From contig JALSLY010000059.1 in NCBI GenBank assembly GCA_026988035.1, positions 1 to 64,000 on the forward strand: a stretch of DNA of 64,000 nt, in the 5' to 3' direction. Under the pieces are notes generated by a model. The model worked only from the letters and a program-made list of their open reading frames with translations. It was not told the origin of the DNA and ran no database searches. The translations under genes were made by a program, and so were the position numbers. This document shows, one piece after another, positions 27,150 through 35,633 of this stretch. Numbering within the stretch: the stretch's first letter is position 1; every line of letters begins with the position of its first letter. This stretch comes from Thermotogae bacterium (GTDB lineage: Bacteria; Thermotogota; Thermotogae; Mesoaciditogales; Mesoaciditogaceae).

Positions 27150-27211
27150 ATGGTTCTCACGCCCTTTCCTCTAATGAATGATATAATGATAAATAAACTC
27201 GATATATATTA

Positions 27212-27295
27212 CTCAAGTTGTGCGTCAACTTTACAAGCCAATGGCTTTTAACAAATATACATCGCTTTTCAAGCGATAAAGGGATTTTTTCGAAG
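27212..27295 (-). repeat. Dispersed repeat segment Y, copy 2 (inverted)
   Basis: Reverse complement of 377-460 with roughly nine in ten positions equal and one single-base insertion balanced by a deletion. The outermost 25 nt (27212-27236) match exactly. Here Y lies 255 nt from X and in the opposite orientation, unlike the contiguous copy at the window start. Confidence 0.85.
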
Positions 27296-27359
27296 ATGTC
27301 ATCCCGGACCTGATCCGGGATCTCATCCTTAGATTCCGGCTCGTAGGCCGGAATGACAT
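27296..27359. repeat. REP-like three-stem palindromic element
   Basis: Outer stem ATGTCAT (27296-27302) / ATGACAT (27353-27359) encloses two hairpins: ATCCCGGA / TCCGGGAT (27301-27321, 5-nt loop) and ATTCCGGC / GCCGGAAT (27333-27354, 6-nt loop). GC-rich CCGG cores of this kind are typical of bacterial interspersed palindromes in proteobacteria and other groups. Base composition differs strongly from the A+T-rich surroundings, which suggests insertion. Confidence 0.8.
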
Positions 27360-27419
27360 TATGGTCAAGGACTCTGTTATGATTGTCAAGCCCGTAATGA
27401 CGTTATGGTCAAAGACTCT
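27352..27419 (+). repeat. Imperfect direct repeat, 24 nt, 44-nt period
   Basis: 27352-27375 and 27396-27419 share 22 of 24 positions (AATGACRTTATGGTCAARGA core, then CTCT), separated by 20 nt. The first unit includes the right end of the REP-like element, so the second may be a partial duplication of it. Confidence 0.7.
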
Positions 27420-27518
27420 ACAGAAAATCGTGAGACACGCTCAGACACTCATGAGTGAGTGCTTCGCTTTCTCGACACATCCATGTGTCTTCTTTGCAGC
27501 TACCGCTTTGGTCGTAAA

Positions 27519-27552
27519 AGCGAGAAAATATTGCACACAATGCAATCTCGCT
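27519..27552. repeat. Bulged hairpin
   Basis: AGCGAG (27519-27524) pairs with CTCGCT (27547-27552); after a 5-nt bulge ATTGCA (27530-27535) pairs with TGCAAT (27541-27546), loop CACAA. Nearby are a 12-bp palindrome CACTCATGAGTG (27446-27457) and GACACAT/ATGTGTC (27474-27489). Confidence 0.6.
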
Positions 27553-27607
27553 CCTCACTCTTGTGAACTTGGCGATGGGCGAGCTCATATGTCTTGATGA
27601 AAACTTC
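27550..27607 (+). repeat. Dispersed repeat segment X, copy 2
   Basis: Shares CCTCA...TCTTGTGAACTTGGC, ATGGG, GAGC and the terminal TTGAT(G)AAAACTTC with 321-380, same orientation, with gaps. Confidence 0.5.
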
Positions 27608-27742
27608 GAGGGGGATGTTAAATCTCCTTCTTTACGAACTTTGGATCGCCTTGTAATCTTCGTGCACAATCTGAATATATTATAGACTTTTTGACTTACG
27701 ATACAATCCGTAATCGAAAAACGAACTAAGGAGGATACATAT

Positions 27743-28306
27743 ATGGGATGGATTTTAGGAATAATAATCAGCACCTTGATTTTCATAATCGTTGTAGGAA
27801 TAGTAGTTGCTTACAATTCTTTGATTACATTGAAAAAAAGAGGGCAAAATGCCTGGGCACAAATAGACGTTCAGCTAAACAGGCGTCACGATCTGATACC
27901 AAATCTTGTTAACTCGGCTAAAGGCTATATGAAATTTGAGCAGGAAACCCTTCAAAAGGTTATAGATGCAAGATCCAAAGCCTTAGGCGCTGGCAATATT
28001 AAGGACAAGATGAAAGCGGAAAATCAGCTTACTGGTGCACTTGGAAAACTCATAGCGGTTTTTGAACGATACCCAGACTTGAAAGCGAATCAAAATGTTG
28101 CGGATTTGATGAAGCAATTAACTGATACTGAAAACAAGATCGCGTATGCTCGACAATTTTACAACGATGTTGTTACTCGTTACAACACAAAAATCATGGT
28201 TTTTCCTTCTAACATAGTGGCAGGAACTTTTCATTTTGAAGAAATGCCTTTATTCGAAGTGCCAGAAGAAATTAAAACTGCTCCAAAGGTCGATTTGAAC
28301 TTTTGA
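27743..28306 (+). CDS. lemA: LemA family membrane protein (187 aa)
   Basis: One N-terminal transmembrane helix (GWILGIIISTLIFIIVVGIVVAYN) followed by the family signature NSLITLKKRGQNAWAQIDVQLNRRHDLIPNLVNSAKGY and the coiled region through KQLTDTENKIAYARQFYNDVVTRYNTKI. LemA proteins have a helical-bundle exterior; their biochemical role is not established. AAGGAGGATACATAT gives a clear start. The 3' end overlaps the convergent GGDEF gene by 35 nt. Confidence 0.92.
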   Translation: MGWILGIIISTLIFIIVVGIVVAYNSLITLKKRGQNAWAQIDVQLNRRHDLIPNLVNSAKGYMKFEQETLQKVIDARSKALGAGNIKDKMKAENQLTGALGKLIAVFERYPDLKANQNVADLMKQLTDTENKIAYARQFYNDVVTRYNTKIMVFPSNIVAGTFHFEEMPLFEVPEEIKTAPKVDLNF

Positions 28307-29510
28307 ATTGGTACATTCTTTCATCGGCTAATTGCAGTGCTTTTTGAAAGTTGCCTCTTACTTCTGCAAATGAGGCTATTCCATAACTTGCATGAACGCT
28401 GAGAATTTGACCTTCAAACTCAAATGGTTTTGAGAATTCGTCCGAAATTCTGTGCGCTATGATCTTTGCATCCTCAACAGTCTCCCTTTGAACTGCGATA
28501 AATTCATCTCCTCCTATTCGTATAGCAAAATCCTCTCTCCTGCATAATGATGAGAGCACTTGGGAAAATCTTTTCAAAACGGCATCACCGGTTTTATGAC
28601 CAAAACTGTCGTTAATTCTCTTCATGTTATCTACATCAAAAAGTATGACTGTTTTCCAATTCATCTTTTCCAATTCATCAAACATGTATCTGTTGTATAA
28701 ACCGGTAAGCTGATCATGATTGTACATTTTTTCAAGTTTTCTCAGGAGAAAAGCGTTTTCGAGTGTTGTCCCGAGATAATTTGAAAGTATGCGCATGGAA
28801 TTGAGATCGTTTTCGCTAAAGGCATCTTTCTTTTTGCTGTCGAGATTGAAGTAGCCGTATGTTTCGCCACTGACGGTTATTTTGGTTATTAGGGTAGAAT
28901 GCATCTTATCAACTCCAACACTCTTGAAAACACTTTTTATTTTTGCTGGCAGGTTTTTATCATATTGATATATATTTTCGAATATGCTAATGTTTTCGCT
29001 GGATTGAGCAAAAGATTCTTCTGGTATGCGAATGGACTTCAATTTATCCAGATCATATCCCACGGCTGCTACAAAGACGTAATATCCATTTTCGTATTTC
29101 ACGGCGCTTCCCTTTTCGGCATTTTTTATATCTCTTATACATAACTTTATAAGTCTTTGAAAGAGATCATCAATTGTTTGAGAAGAATTTATCTCATTTG
29201 TGATCTCCAAAGTCATTCGATAGCTCGATAAACTTTGAGAAGTGAACTCTAAAATTTTTAAAAGTATGGAAAGAAAAGCGATGCTGCCAGCCGTTAAAGA
29301 GATCGTTTCGATCGTATCTGATAATAAAAAAAAGATCCCGTGCTGGTTGAGTATTTCGACCACTCCACCAGATACGATAAAACCCACAGAAAAGATAATA
29401 GGCAACATATATTTCTTGTATTGTCTTATTAGCTTCCATGCCAAGATAACTATTAGAAATAATGTCAAAAGAATAGATATGATTATAATGTATTTTTCAA
29501 CTTGCTCCAT
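28272..29510 (-). CDS. Membrane GAF-GGDEF diguanylate cyclase (412 aa)
   Basis: Predicted to make cyclic di-GMP from two GTP. About three N-terminal membrane helices (residues 7-27, 36-58 and 68-90), a GAF-like sensor domain (about 105-250), then a GGDEF domain (about 258-405; DQLTGLYNRYMF start). The active-site motif is intact (RIGGDEF, about 330) and the inhibitory site R-R-E-D lies 5 residues before it, so product feedback is expected. Start ATG follows AAAAGGGGGAA. Convergent with lemA. Confidence 0.92.
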   Translation of the reverse strand: MEQVEKYIIIISILLTLFLIVILAWKLIRQYKKYMLPIIFSVGFIVSGGVVEILNQHGIFFLLSDTIETISLTAGSIAFLSILLKILEFTSQSLSSYRMTLEITNEINSSQTIDDLFQRLIKLCIRDIKNAEKGSAVKYENGYYVFVAAVGYDLDKLKSIRIPEESFAQSSENISIFENIYQYDKNLPAKIKSVFKSVGVDKMHSTLITKITVSGETYGYFNLDSKKKDAFSENDLNSMRILSNYLGTTLENAFLLRKLEKMYNHDQLTGLYNRYMFDELEKMNWKTVILFDVDNMKRINDSFGHKTGDAVLKRFSQVLSSLCRREDFAIRIGGDEFIAVQRETVEDAKIIAHRISDEFSKPFEFEGQILSVHASYGIASFAEVRGNFQKALQLADERMYQFKSSNRPLEQF

Positions 29511-29536
29511 TTAAAAATTCCCCCTTTTAAATTTTA

Positions 29537-29566
29537 ATTATATCATCATTTAATATTTATTTGCAA
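29537..29566 (-). promoter_or_regulatory. Promoter of the GGDEF gene
   Basis: Minus strand TTGCAA (29566-29561), 18-nt spacer, TATAAT (29542-29537), with the start codon about 27 nt beyond. Confidence 0.65.
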
Positions 29567-29711
29567 ATTTTGATCTTTTAAATGTCTTAAATGATGCAAA
29601 TTGATATCTGTGTGTTTAAAGTCGCTCTGAAATGATTTCAAATCCTATTAAGCAAAGTACACAAATTGAGAAATGTTCAAGATCTCTTAAAAACTTATAG
29701 TTATTGCTCGT

Positions 29712-29719
29712 GATATACT
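29712..29719 (+). promoter_or_regulatory. Extended -10 promoter of fba
   Basis: TGATATACT-type box (TG at 29711-29712, TATACT 29714-29719) about 27 nt before the fba start; -35 region poor. Confidence 0.5.
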
Positions 29720-29745
29720 TTACATACGAAGGGAGGCTTTAACAA

Positions 29746-30690
29746 ATGTATGTGAAAAACACAAAAGAGATACTCGATAAGGCCAATGCCAATTATTACG
29801 GTGTTGGGGCATTCAACATTAACAACTTGGAATTCTTGCAAGCCATAATAGATGCGGCAATTGAAAAAAGAGCACCTGTTATTGTGGAGACTAGTGAAGG
29901 TGCCATGTTTTACGCAGGGAATGGTGACTTCAGAAAGGGAGCAAGAGTTTTGGCTGAAATGGTTATGGAATTTGCTAAGGACGCTCCGATCCCTGTGGCA
30001 CTTCATCTCGATCATGGACATGATGTTGAACATGTTATGGCAGCTATACAAGCAGGCTATTCCTCAGTTATGATCGATGCCTCGGCAAAGCCTTACAAGG
30101 AAAACGTGAAGATTACTGCAGAAGTGGTTCGAATTGCCCATGCTGCCAATATTTCTGTTGAAGCGGAATTGGGAAGGCTTGTTGGTATAGAAGATAACGT
30201 ATCGGTTTTGGAAAGAGATGCCACTCTGGTTGATCCGAGTGAAGCGAAAGATTTCGTCGAAAGAACGGGTGTGGATTTCTTAGCACCAGCTATTGGCACA
30301 AGCCATGGGGCTTTTAAATTCAAAGGTGAGGCAAAACTCGATTTTGATAGACTTAAGAAGGTAAAAGAAATCACAAAGATGCCACTTGTTTTGCATGGAG
30401 CCTCAACTGTGCTTCCAAGGTACGTGGAAAAAGCTAATAAATATGGAGCTAAAATCGAAGGAGCGAAGGGTGTACCTTATAACATTCTAAGAGAATCTGT
30501 TAAATATGGTATAAACAAAATCAACACTGACACTGATTTGCGAGTTGCATTCCTTGCCGAATTAAGAAAGGCTCTTTATGATGATGTTTCTCAAATCGAT
30601 CCAAGGAAACTCTTTAAACCTGCAATGAAAGCTATAAAAGAAGTTGTGATGGAAAGAATAGATGTTCTCGGTTCTACCGGGAAATATTGA
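29746..30690 (+). CDS. fba: Class II fructose-bisphosphate aldolase (314 aa)
   Basis: Zn-dependent aldol cleavage of fructose-1,6-bisphosphate. N-terminal YYGVGAFNINNLEFLQAII, catalytic/zinc motif HLDHGHD (His87, Asp89, His90), E-x-x-G region VEAELGRLVG, LAPAIGTSHGAFK (zinc His), and phosphate-binding LVLHGAST with NTDTDLR. Length typical of the short class IIB form. Behind GGGAGG. Followed 14 nt later by acetate kinase. Confidence 0.95.
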   Translation: MYVKNTKEILDKANANYYGVGAFNINNLEFLQAIIDAAIEKRAPVIVETSEGAMFYAGNGDFRKGARVLAEMVMEFAKDAPIPVALHLDHGHDVEHVMAAIQAGYSSVMIDASAKPYKENVKITAEVVRIAHAANISVEAELGRLVGIEDNVSVLERDATLVDPSEAKDFVERTGVDFLAPAIGTSHGAFKFKGEAKLDFDRLKKVKEITKMPLVLHGASTVLPRYVEKANKYGAKIEGAKGVPYNILRESVKYGINKINTDTDLRVAFLAELRKALYDDVSQIDPRKLFKPAMKAIKEVVMERIDVLGSTGKY

Positions 30691-30704
30691 TGGAGGTGTA
30701 GCAA

Positions 30705-31916
30705 TTGAAAGTACTTGTTATAAACTCCGGAAGTTCTTCATTGAAATATCAACTCTTTGATATGAAGGACGAGTCTGTTTTATGCAGCGGAATAGTTGAA
30801 AGAATAAAGCTAAATGGCTCAAGACTTGTACACAAAGTTGGGGCAAAACGTTACACGTTTGAAACACCAGTAAGTGATCATAAAGTGGCTCTTAAAATCG
30901 TTTTAAGCACGTTGACAGACGCTGAAAAGGGTGTCATTAAATCTATGAACGAAATTGATGCAGTTGGTCACAGAGTTGTCCACGGTGGTGAAACCTTTTC
31001 TGGGTCTGTCTTGATAGAAGAAGAAGTGATGAAAGCGCTTGAGGACAACATAGAACTTGCCCCTCTTCATAATCCTCCTAATATTATGGGAATCGTTGCA
31101 GCTAAAGGGCTTCTCCCAAATGTTCCTCATGTTGGTGTATTTGATACAGCCTTTCACCAAAGTTTGTCTAAAAAATCGTATCTCTATGCTATACCGATGA
31201 AGTATTACACCAAATACAAAGTCAGACGTTACGGTTTTCACGGCACTTCACATTTTTATGTTTCAAGACGTGCTGCTGAAATACTTGCCAAACCAGTGGA
31301 GGATTTAAAAATAATAACCTGTCACATCGGTAACGGCGCATCGATCACGGCCGTTAAGTACGGAAAAAGTGTTGATACTTCCATGGGTTTTACACCACTT
31401 GAAGGGCTTGTTATGGGTACAAGATGTGGGGATATGGATCCAGCCATTGTTACTTTTCTTCAGGAAAAGGAACATCTTACAGCCAGTGAGATTAACGATA
31501 TTCTTAACAAGAAGAGTGGTATTTACGGCATCACAAATGGTTTTAGTAGTGACATGCGTGACATTGAAGAAGCGGCAGAAGATGGAAATGAACTCGCGAA
31601 AATTGCACTTGAAATGTATGATTATCGTATTGCAAAGTACATAGGTGCCTATGCTGCAGCAATGAATGGTGTGGATGCTATTGTCTTTACTGCAGGTGTT
31701 GGGGAAAGTTCTCCTTATACTAGAAAAGATGTGTGTTCGTATCTTGAATTTTTAGGATTGAAAATCGACGACAAGCGCAATGATGTTCATGGAAAAGAAT
31801 CGATAATTTCAACAGAAGATTCCAAGGTAAAAGTTTTAGTTGTACCAACCAATGAAGAATTGGTAATCGCACGCGATACCAAGAAAATAGTTGAAAGTAT
31901 GAAATCTAAAATTTGA
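30705..31916 (+). CDS. ackA: Acetate kinase (403 aa)
   Basis: Acetyl-phosphate plus ADP to acetate plus ATP, the last energy-conserving step of acetate fermentation. N-terminal VLVINSGSSSLKYQLF, GHRVVHGGETF (about 86-96), VFDTAFHQ, RRYGFHGTSHFYVS, IGNGASI, and TAGVGESS. Length of 403 is standard. TTG start is placed by GGAGGTG 7 nt upstream. No phosphotransacetylase gene is adjacent. Confidence 0.97.
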   Translation: MKVLVINSGSSSLKYQLFDMKDESVLCSGIVERIKLNGSRLVHKVGAKRYTFETPVSDHKVALKIVLSTLTDAEKGVIKSMNEIDAVGHRVVHGGETFSGSVLIEEEVMKALEDNIELAPLHNPPNIMGIVAAKGLLPNVPHVGVFDTAFHQSLSKKSYLYAIPMKYYTKYKVRRYGFHGTSHFYVSRRAAEILAKPVEDLKIITCHIGNGASITAVKYGKSVDTSMGFTPLEGLVMGTRCGDMDPAIVTFLQEKEHLTASEINDILNKKSGIYGITNGFSSDMRDIEEAAEDGNELAKIALEMYDYRIAKYIGAYAAAMNGVDAIVFTAGVGESSPYTRKDVCSYLEFLGLKIDDKRNDVHGKESIISTEDSKVKVLVVPTNEELVIARDTKKIVESMKSKI

Positions 31917-31946
31917 GAAGCTTGCAATTTGAGAGGAGGAAGTGTG

Positions 31947-32879
31947 ATGATCGATCTCAAGGGAAAGAGCATAGTGAGCATTGATGATCTTAGCACAGAA
32001 GAATTAGTGCAACTTATCGACACATCACTAAGATTAAAAGACGAACTTTACGTTGGTGAATCTCATGAGGTATTACACGGCAAAACACTTGGAATGATAT
32101 TTGAGAAGCCATCTCTCAGAACAAGAGTGGCCTTTGAGACTGCGATGACCCAACTTGGCGGCCATGCAATTTATCTTGGTCCAAATGATATAAAACTGGG
32201 AAAGCGAGAAACCACTGAAGATATAGCAAAAGTACTTTCAAGTATGGTCAATGTAATAATGGCCAGAGTTTTTGCTCACAAAACTGTTGAAGATCTTGCC
32301 AAATATTCAAAAGTTCCCGTTATAAATGCCCTTTCTGATTTTGAGCATCCGACACAGATTATTGGAGATATGCTCACAATCAAAGAGAAATTTGGAGGCT
32401 TTAAAGGTTTGAAATTGGCGTTTATAGGAGATGGCAACAATGTGGCTCATTCTTTAATGCTTGCTGGAGCAAAACTCGGCATACATGTTGTTATTGCGTC
32501 TCCAAAAGGATATGAACCATCCACGAAAGTTGTTGAAAGATGCCATGAGATTTCAAAAGCGACCTCTGCCACTATTGAACTGGTGAATGATCCAGAAGCA
32601 GCTGCTTCGGAGGCAGATGTTGTCTACACAGATGTTTGGGCTTCAATGGGGCAAGAGAGTGAAGCTGAAGAGAGAAAGCGAATATTCGCATCATATCAGG
32701 TTAATTCTAATCTTATGTCTTTAGCCAAACCAACGGCAATATTCCTGCATTGCTTACCAGCACATTATGGTGATGAAGTTACCGAGGAAGTGGGACACGG
32801 ACCGCAAAGTGCGATATTCCAAGAAGCAGAAAACAGACTTCATTCTATAAAAGCTATGCTTGTTCACACTGCAAAATAA
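31947..32879 (+). CDS. argF: Ornithine carbamoyltransferase (310 aa)
   Basis: Ornithine plus carbamoyl phosphate to citrulline. Carbamoyl-phosphate loop is SLRTR (KPSLRTRVAFE, about 51), not STRTR; HPTQ (about 131), ornithine-binding DVWASMGQ (about 226) and HCLPAH (about 265) are present. ATG at 31947 follows GGAGG at 7 nt; a GTG one codon earlier is possible. No other arginine genes are near, so whether it is biosynthetic or catabolic is open. Ends before a bidirectional hairpin. Confidence 0.93.
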   Translation: MIDLKGKSIVSIDDLSTEELVQLIDTSLRLKDELYVGESHEVLHGKTLGMIFEKPSLRTRVAFETAMTQLGGHAIYLGPNDIKLGKRETTEDIAKVLSSMVNVIMARVFAHKTVEDLAKYSKVPVINALSDFEHPTQIIGDMLTIKEKFGGFKGLKLAFIGDGNNVAHSLMLAGAKLGIHVVIASPKGYEPSTKVVERCHEISKATSATIELVNDPEAAASEADVVYTDVWASMGQESEAEERKRIFASYQVNSNLMSLAKPTAIFLHCLPAHYGDEVTEEVGHGPQSAIFQEAENRLHSIKAMLVHTAK

Positions 32880-32898
32880 AAAAACATAACTTTGCCTG

Positions 32899-32922
32899 TA
32901 AAGGCCGGCTGTTGCCGGCCTT
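32899..32922. terminator. Terminator hairpin between convergent argF and alaS
   Basis: AAAGGCCGGC, loop TGTT, GCCGGCCTTT: perfect 10-bp GC-rich stem between two convergent genes. T-tracts on both sides are short, so termination may be aided by the very stable stem. Confidence 0.8.
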
Positions 32923-33020
32923 TCGCGATTTTCGGTTCATCTGTCATCGGTTGATTTTATTTGATAAGCATATTCTTGGCCATTGAAGCGTCAACATTGT
33001 TATCCTTGTACTCTTGTGAT

Positions 33021-35633
33021 TCAAATAGAATCTTTGTCTACAAACTCTTCAACGATCTTTCTGATTTTATTAATATCAGCTTTGCCGTTCCAACCACCTT
33101 GTGCCATCTCATCACGTCCCCCACCTTTCCCGCGAAAAGATTCTGCGATTGTTTTTGCTATTTCTTTAGCTTTAATGTGTGGATCTTTCGACTTGACAAC
33201 GAAGGAGGTTTTTTCTCCATTTGTGCTGATTATTACGGCTACTCCCTCTCCGATCGTGCTAATAGCAGAATCTGCCAAATCTCGAGTGTCTGAGGAGGAC
33301 AACCCGGAAACATTGAAGATCACAAAGCTACGTCCCAATTTTTTTGTCTGTTCAACTTTGTCTTTCAATTTGTTGAGGATGCTTTGACGTTTTACGAATG
33401 CATTCTCTTTTCTGAGTTCACTATTTTCCTTCAAAAGCGCGTTAAGTTTGGATTCAATATTACTTTCCGGTGTTTCAAGTATTTTCGAAATCATAACTAT
33501 TCTTGAACGAATATCCCTAAGCAGATCCACAACAGACCAACCAGTAATGGCTTCCACTCTTCTTACACCTGCTGCGATGGCATGTTCTCCCATTATGAAA
33601 AAAGAGCCTATTTCGCCTGTATTTGCGACGTGTGTTCCAGCACACAACTCCATGCTAAAGTCATCTACGCTAACGACTCTAACCTTGTCTCCGTACTTTT
33701 CCCCAAATAAGGCCATTGCACCTGTTTTTTTTGCTTCTTCCAAGGGCATTACGCGTGTAATAACTGGAATGTTTTTAAAGATATAAGAATTGACCACATC
33801 TTCGACTTTTTTCAATTGATTTTTGGTAAGTGGGTTAGAATGGGTAAAGTCAAAACGCAGCTTGCTCGGTTCAACCAGAGAACCAGCTTGTTTGACATGT
33901 TTACCGAGCACTTCTCTTAAGGCTGCGTGGAGTAAGTGGGTGGCAGTATGATTTCTTGCAATGGCTTTTCTGCGCTCGATGTCTACCTTAAGCTTTATAT
34001 TGGACCTGATTTTGAGGATTCCATTTGTAACCTTTATCTTATGGATGTGAAGGTTTCCTCTCATGTAAGTATCCAAGATCTTCGCACTTCCATCTTTAAA
34101 TTCACACCATCCAGTATCCCCAATTTGTCCACCCTTTTCGGCGTAAAAGGATGTTCGATCGAATATGATTTCTCCTTCTTCGCCTTTATCTAAAGATTCA
34201 ACCTCTTCTCCTTTTGATATAATAGCCATGACAGTTGCATTCAAATTCAGAGTATCGTAGCCAAGAAATTCTGTCTTTATGCTTGCCAAAGATTCATAAA
34301 CACCGTTTATAAAAAATTTGTTTCCCCTACTTTTCCTGGCCCTTTCTCTCTGTTCTTCCATGAGAGAATTGAAACCTTCCACATCAATTTTCACTCCCTT
34401 TTCCGATGCTATATCCAGCATTATGTCCAATGGCATACCATAAGTATCGTAAAGTTTGAACGCTTCAGCGGATGAAATGCTGGAGGAGGAAGAAATTATT
34501 TTTTCCATCAAAGCGAGTCCCTGATCAAGCGTTTTAAAAAATCTTTCCTCTTCAATTTTCACAGTTTCTTTTATGAACTCAAGTCTTTCCGAGATCTCAG
34601 AATAGAATTCTCCCATTACTTTATTGATTGTGTCTGAGAATTTATAAAGGAAAGGTTCATTCACACCCAAAAGTTTGCCGTGGCGAACAGCTCGCCTTAT
34701 TAAGCGCCTGAGAACGTAACCACGCTCGGTGTTGGAAGGAAAAACTCCATCTGCAATTAGAAAGGTTGCTGCTCGACTGTGATCGGCAATGACTTTCATT
34801 GAAATGTCGGCTTCTTGGTTTTTCCCATATTCAATGTTGAATATATTCTGAGCTTGTCGGATCATGGGCATGAAAAGATCGGTGTCGAAGTCACTTTTTA
34901 CATTTTGAAGAATAGATGCGAGGCGCTCTAATCCCATTCCAGTATCGATGTTTTTGTGCTTCAGCTCTCCCATTTTTCCATTTTCATCTTGATAAAGACC
35001 TGTAAAGACAAGATTCCATACTTCAAGAAATCTGTCACAATCGCAAGCTGGTGTGCATTTTTCAGGTTCTGGGCATTCTTTGGCAGGTATGCGCAGATCG
35101 TAGAAGATTTCCGAGTCTGGTCCACATGGTCCACTTGGGCCAACTGGCCCCCAAAAGTTGTCTTTTTTGCCCATTCTGACTATCTTGTTTGGATCGAGTC
35201 CTATAACCTTTGTCCATATGTTGTAGGCTTCATTATCATCTTTGTATATCGAGACCCATAATCTATCTTCTGGCATTTCTAATCGTTCCGCCAAGAACTC
35301 CCATGCGTATTCTATTGCTTCGCGCTTGAAATAATCGCCAAATGAAAAATTTCCAAGCATCTCAAAGAAAGTGTGATGACGTGGGGTTTTCCCTACGTTT
35401 TCTATATCATTAGTTCTTAAGCATTTTTGGACTGTCACTACTCGTTTGTATTTTGGCTTTTCTAAACCCCAAAATATCTTCTTAAATGGGACCATTCCTG
35501 CTACTGTGAAAAGTAACTGTGGATCATCTGGGATTAAAGAAACACTTGGCAATATATGATGGCCCTTCGATTCAAAAAAATCCAGAAAGGCTTTTCTTAT
35601 CGCTTTTGAAGATAAACTTTTCAACTTTCTCAT
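33021..35633 (-). CDS. alaS: Alanyl-tRNA synthetase (870 aa)
   Basis: Charges tRNA-Ala. Class II catalytic domain (1-240: FTVAGMVPFKKIF, RTNDIENVGKTPRHHTFFEMLGNFSFGDY), tRNA-recognition helices, editing domain with HTATHLLH (zinc/hydrolysis) and CAGTHVANTGEIG, and C-Ala domain ending GGGRDEMAQGG. A Cys-rich insertion (CPEPEKCTPACDCDRF, about 190-205) follows the PSGPCGPDSEIFYD motif. Length standard. Start overlaps the cdsA stop by 4 nt. Last gene of a long minus-strand run. Confidence 0.97.
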   Translation of the reverse strand: MRKLKSLSSKAIRKAFLDFFESKGHHILPSVSLIPDDPQLLFTVAGMVPFKKIFWGLEKPKYKRVVTVQKCLRTNDIENVGKTPRHHTFFEMLGNFSFGDYFKREAIEYAWEFLAERLEMPEDRLWVSIYKDDNEAYNIWTKVIGLDPNKIVRMGKKDNFWGPVGPSGPCGPDSEIFYDLRIPAKECPEPEKCTPACDCDRFLEVWNLVFTGLYQDENGKMGELKHKNIDTGMGLERLASILQNVKSDFDTDLFMPMIRQAQNIFNIEYGKNQEADISMKVIADHSRAATFLIADGVFPSNTERGYVLRRLIRRAVRHGKLLGVNEPFLYKFSDTINKVMGEFYSEISERLEFIKETVKIEEERFFKTLDQGLALMEKIISSSSSISSAEAFKLYDTYGMPLDIMLDIASEKGVKIDVEGFNSLMEEQRERARKSRGNKFFINGVYESLASIKTEFLGYDTLNLNATVMAIISKGEEVESLDKGEEGEIIFDRTSFYAEKGGQIGDTGWCEFKDGSAKILDTYMRGNLHIHKIKVTNGILKIRSNIKLKVDIERRKAIARNHTATHLLHAALREVLGKHVKQAGSLVEPSKLRFDFTHSNPLTKNQLKKVEDVVNSYIFKNIPVITRVMPLEEAKKTGAMALFGEKYGDKVRVVSVDDFSMELCAGTHVANTGEIGSFFIMGEHAIAAGVRRVEAITGWSVVDLLRDIRSRIVMISKILETPESNIESKLNALLKENSELRKENAFVKRQSILNKLKDKVEQTKKLGRSFVIFNVSGLSSSDTRDLADSAISTIGEGVAVIISTNGEKTSFVVKSKDPHIKAKEIAKTIAESFRGKGGGRDEMAQGGWNGKADINKIRKIVEEFVDKDSI

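Larger units (their letters stand above)
27150..27742. other. Long structured non-coding interval
   Basis: 593 bases with no credible gene. From left to right: A+T-rich leader side of the kinase gene, inverted repeat segment Y (27212-27295), a three-stem REP-like element (27296-27359), an imperfect 24-nt direct repeat (27352-27419), several hairpins (27446-27457, 27474-27489, 27519-27552), repeat segment X (27550-27607), and about 110 nt before lemA with a GGAGG site. All frames through it depend on the palindromes and have no ribosome binding site. Confidence 0.7.

Noticed and set aside
27361-27597. Open frames on both strands across the hairpin-rich block
   Set aside because: They lack ribosome binding sites and are made of palindromes, so neither resembles a protein.
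27150-27742. Insertion sequence or prophage remnant
   Set aside because: No transposase, integrase or phage-like coding remnant is visible. Only palindromes and short dispersed repeats are present.
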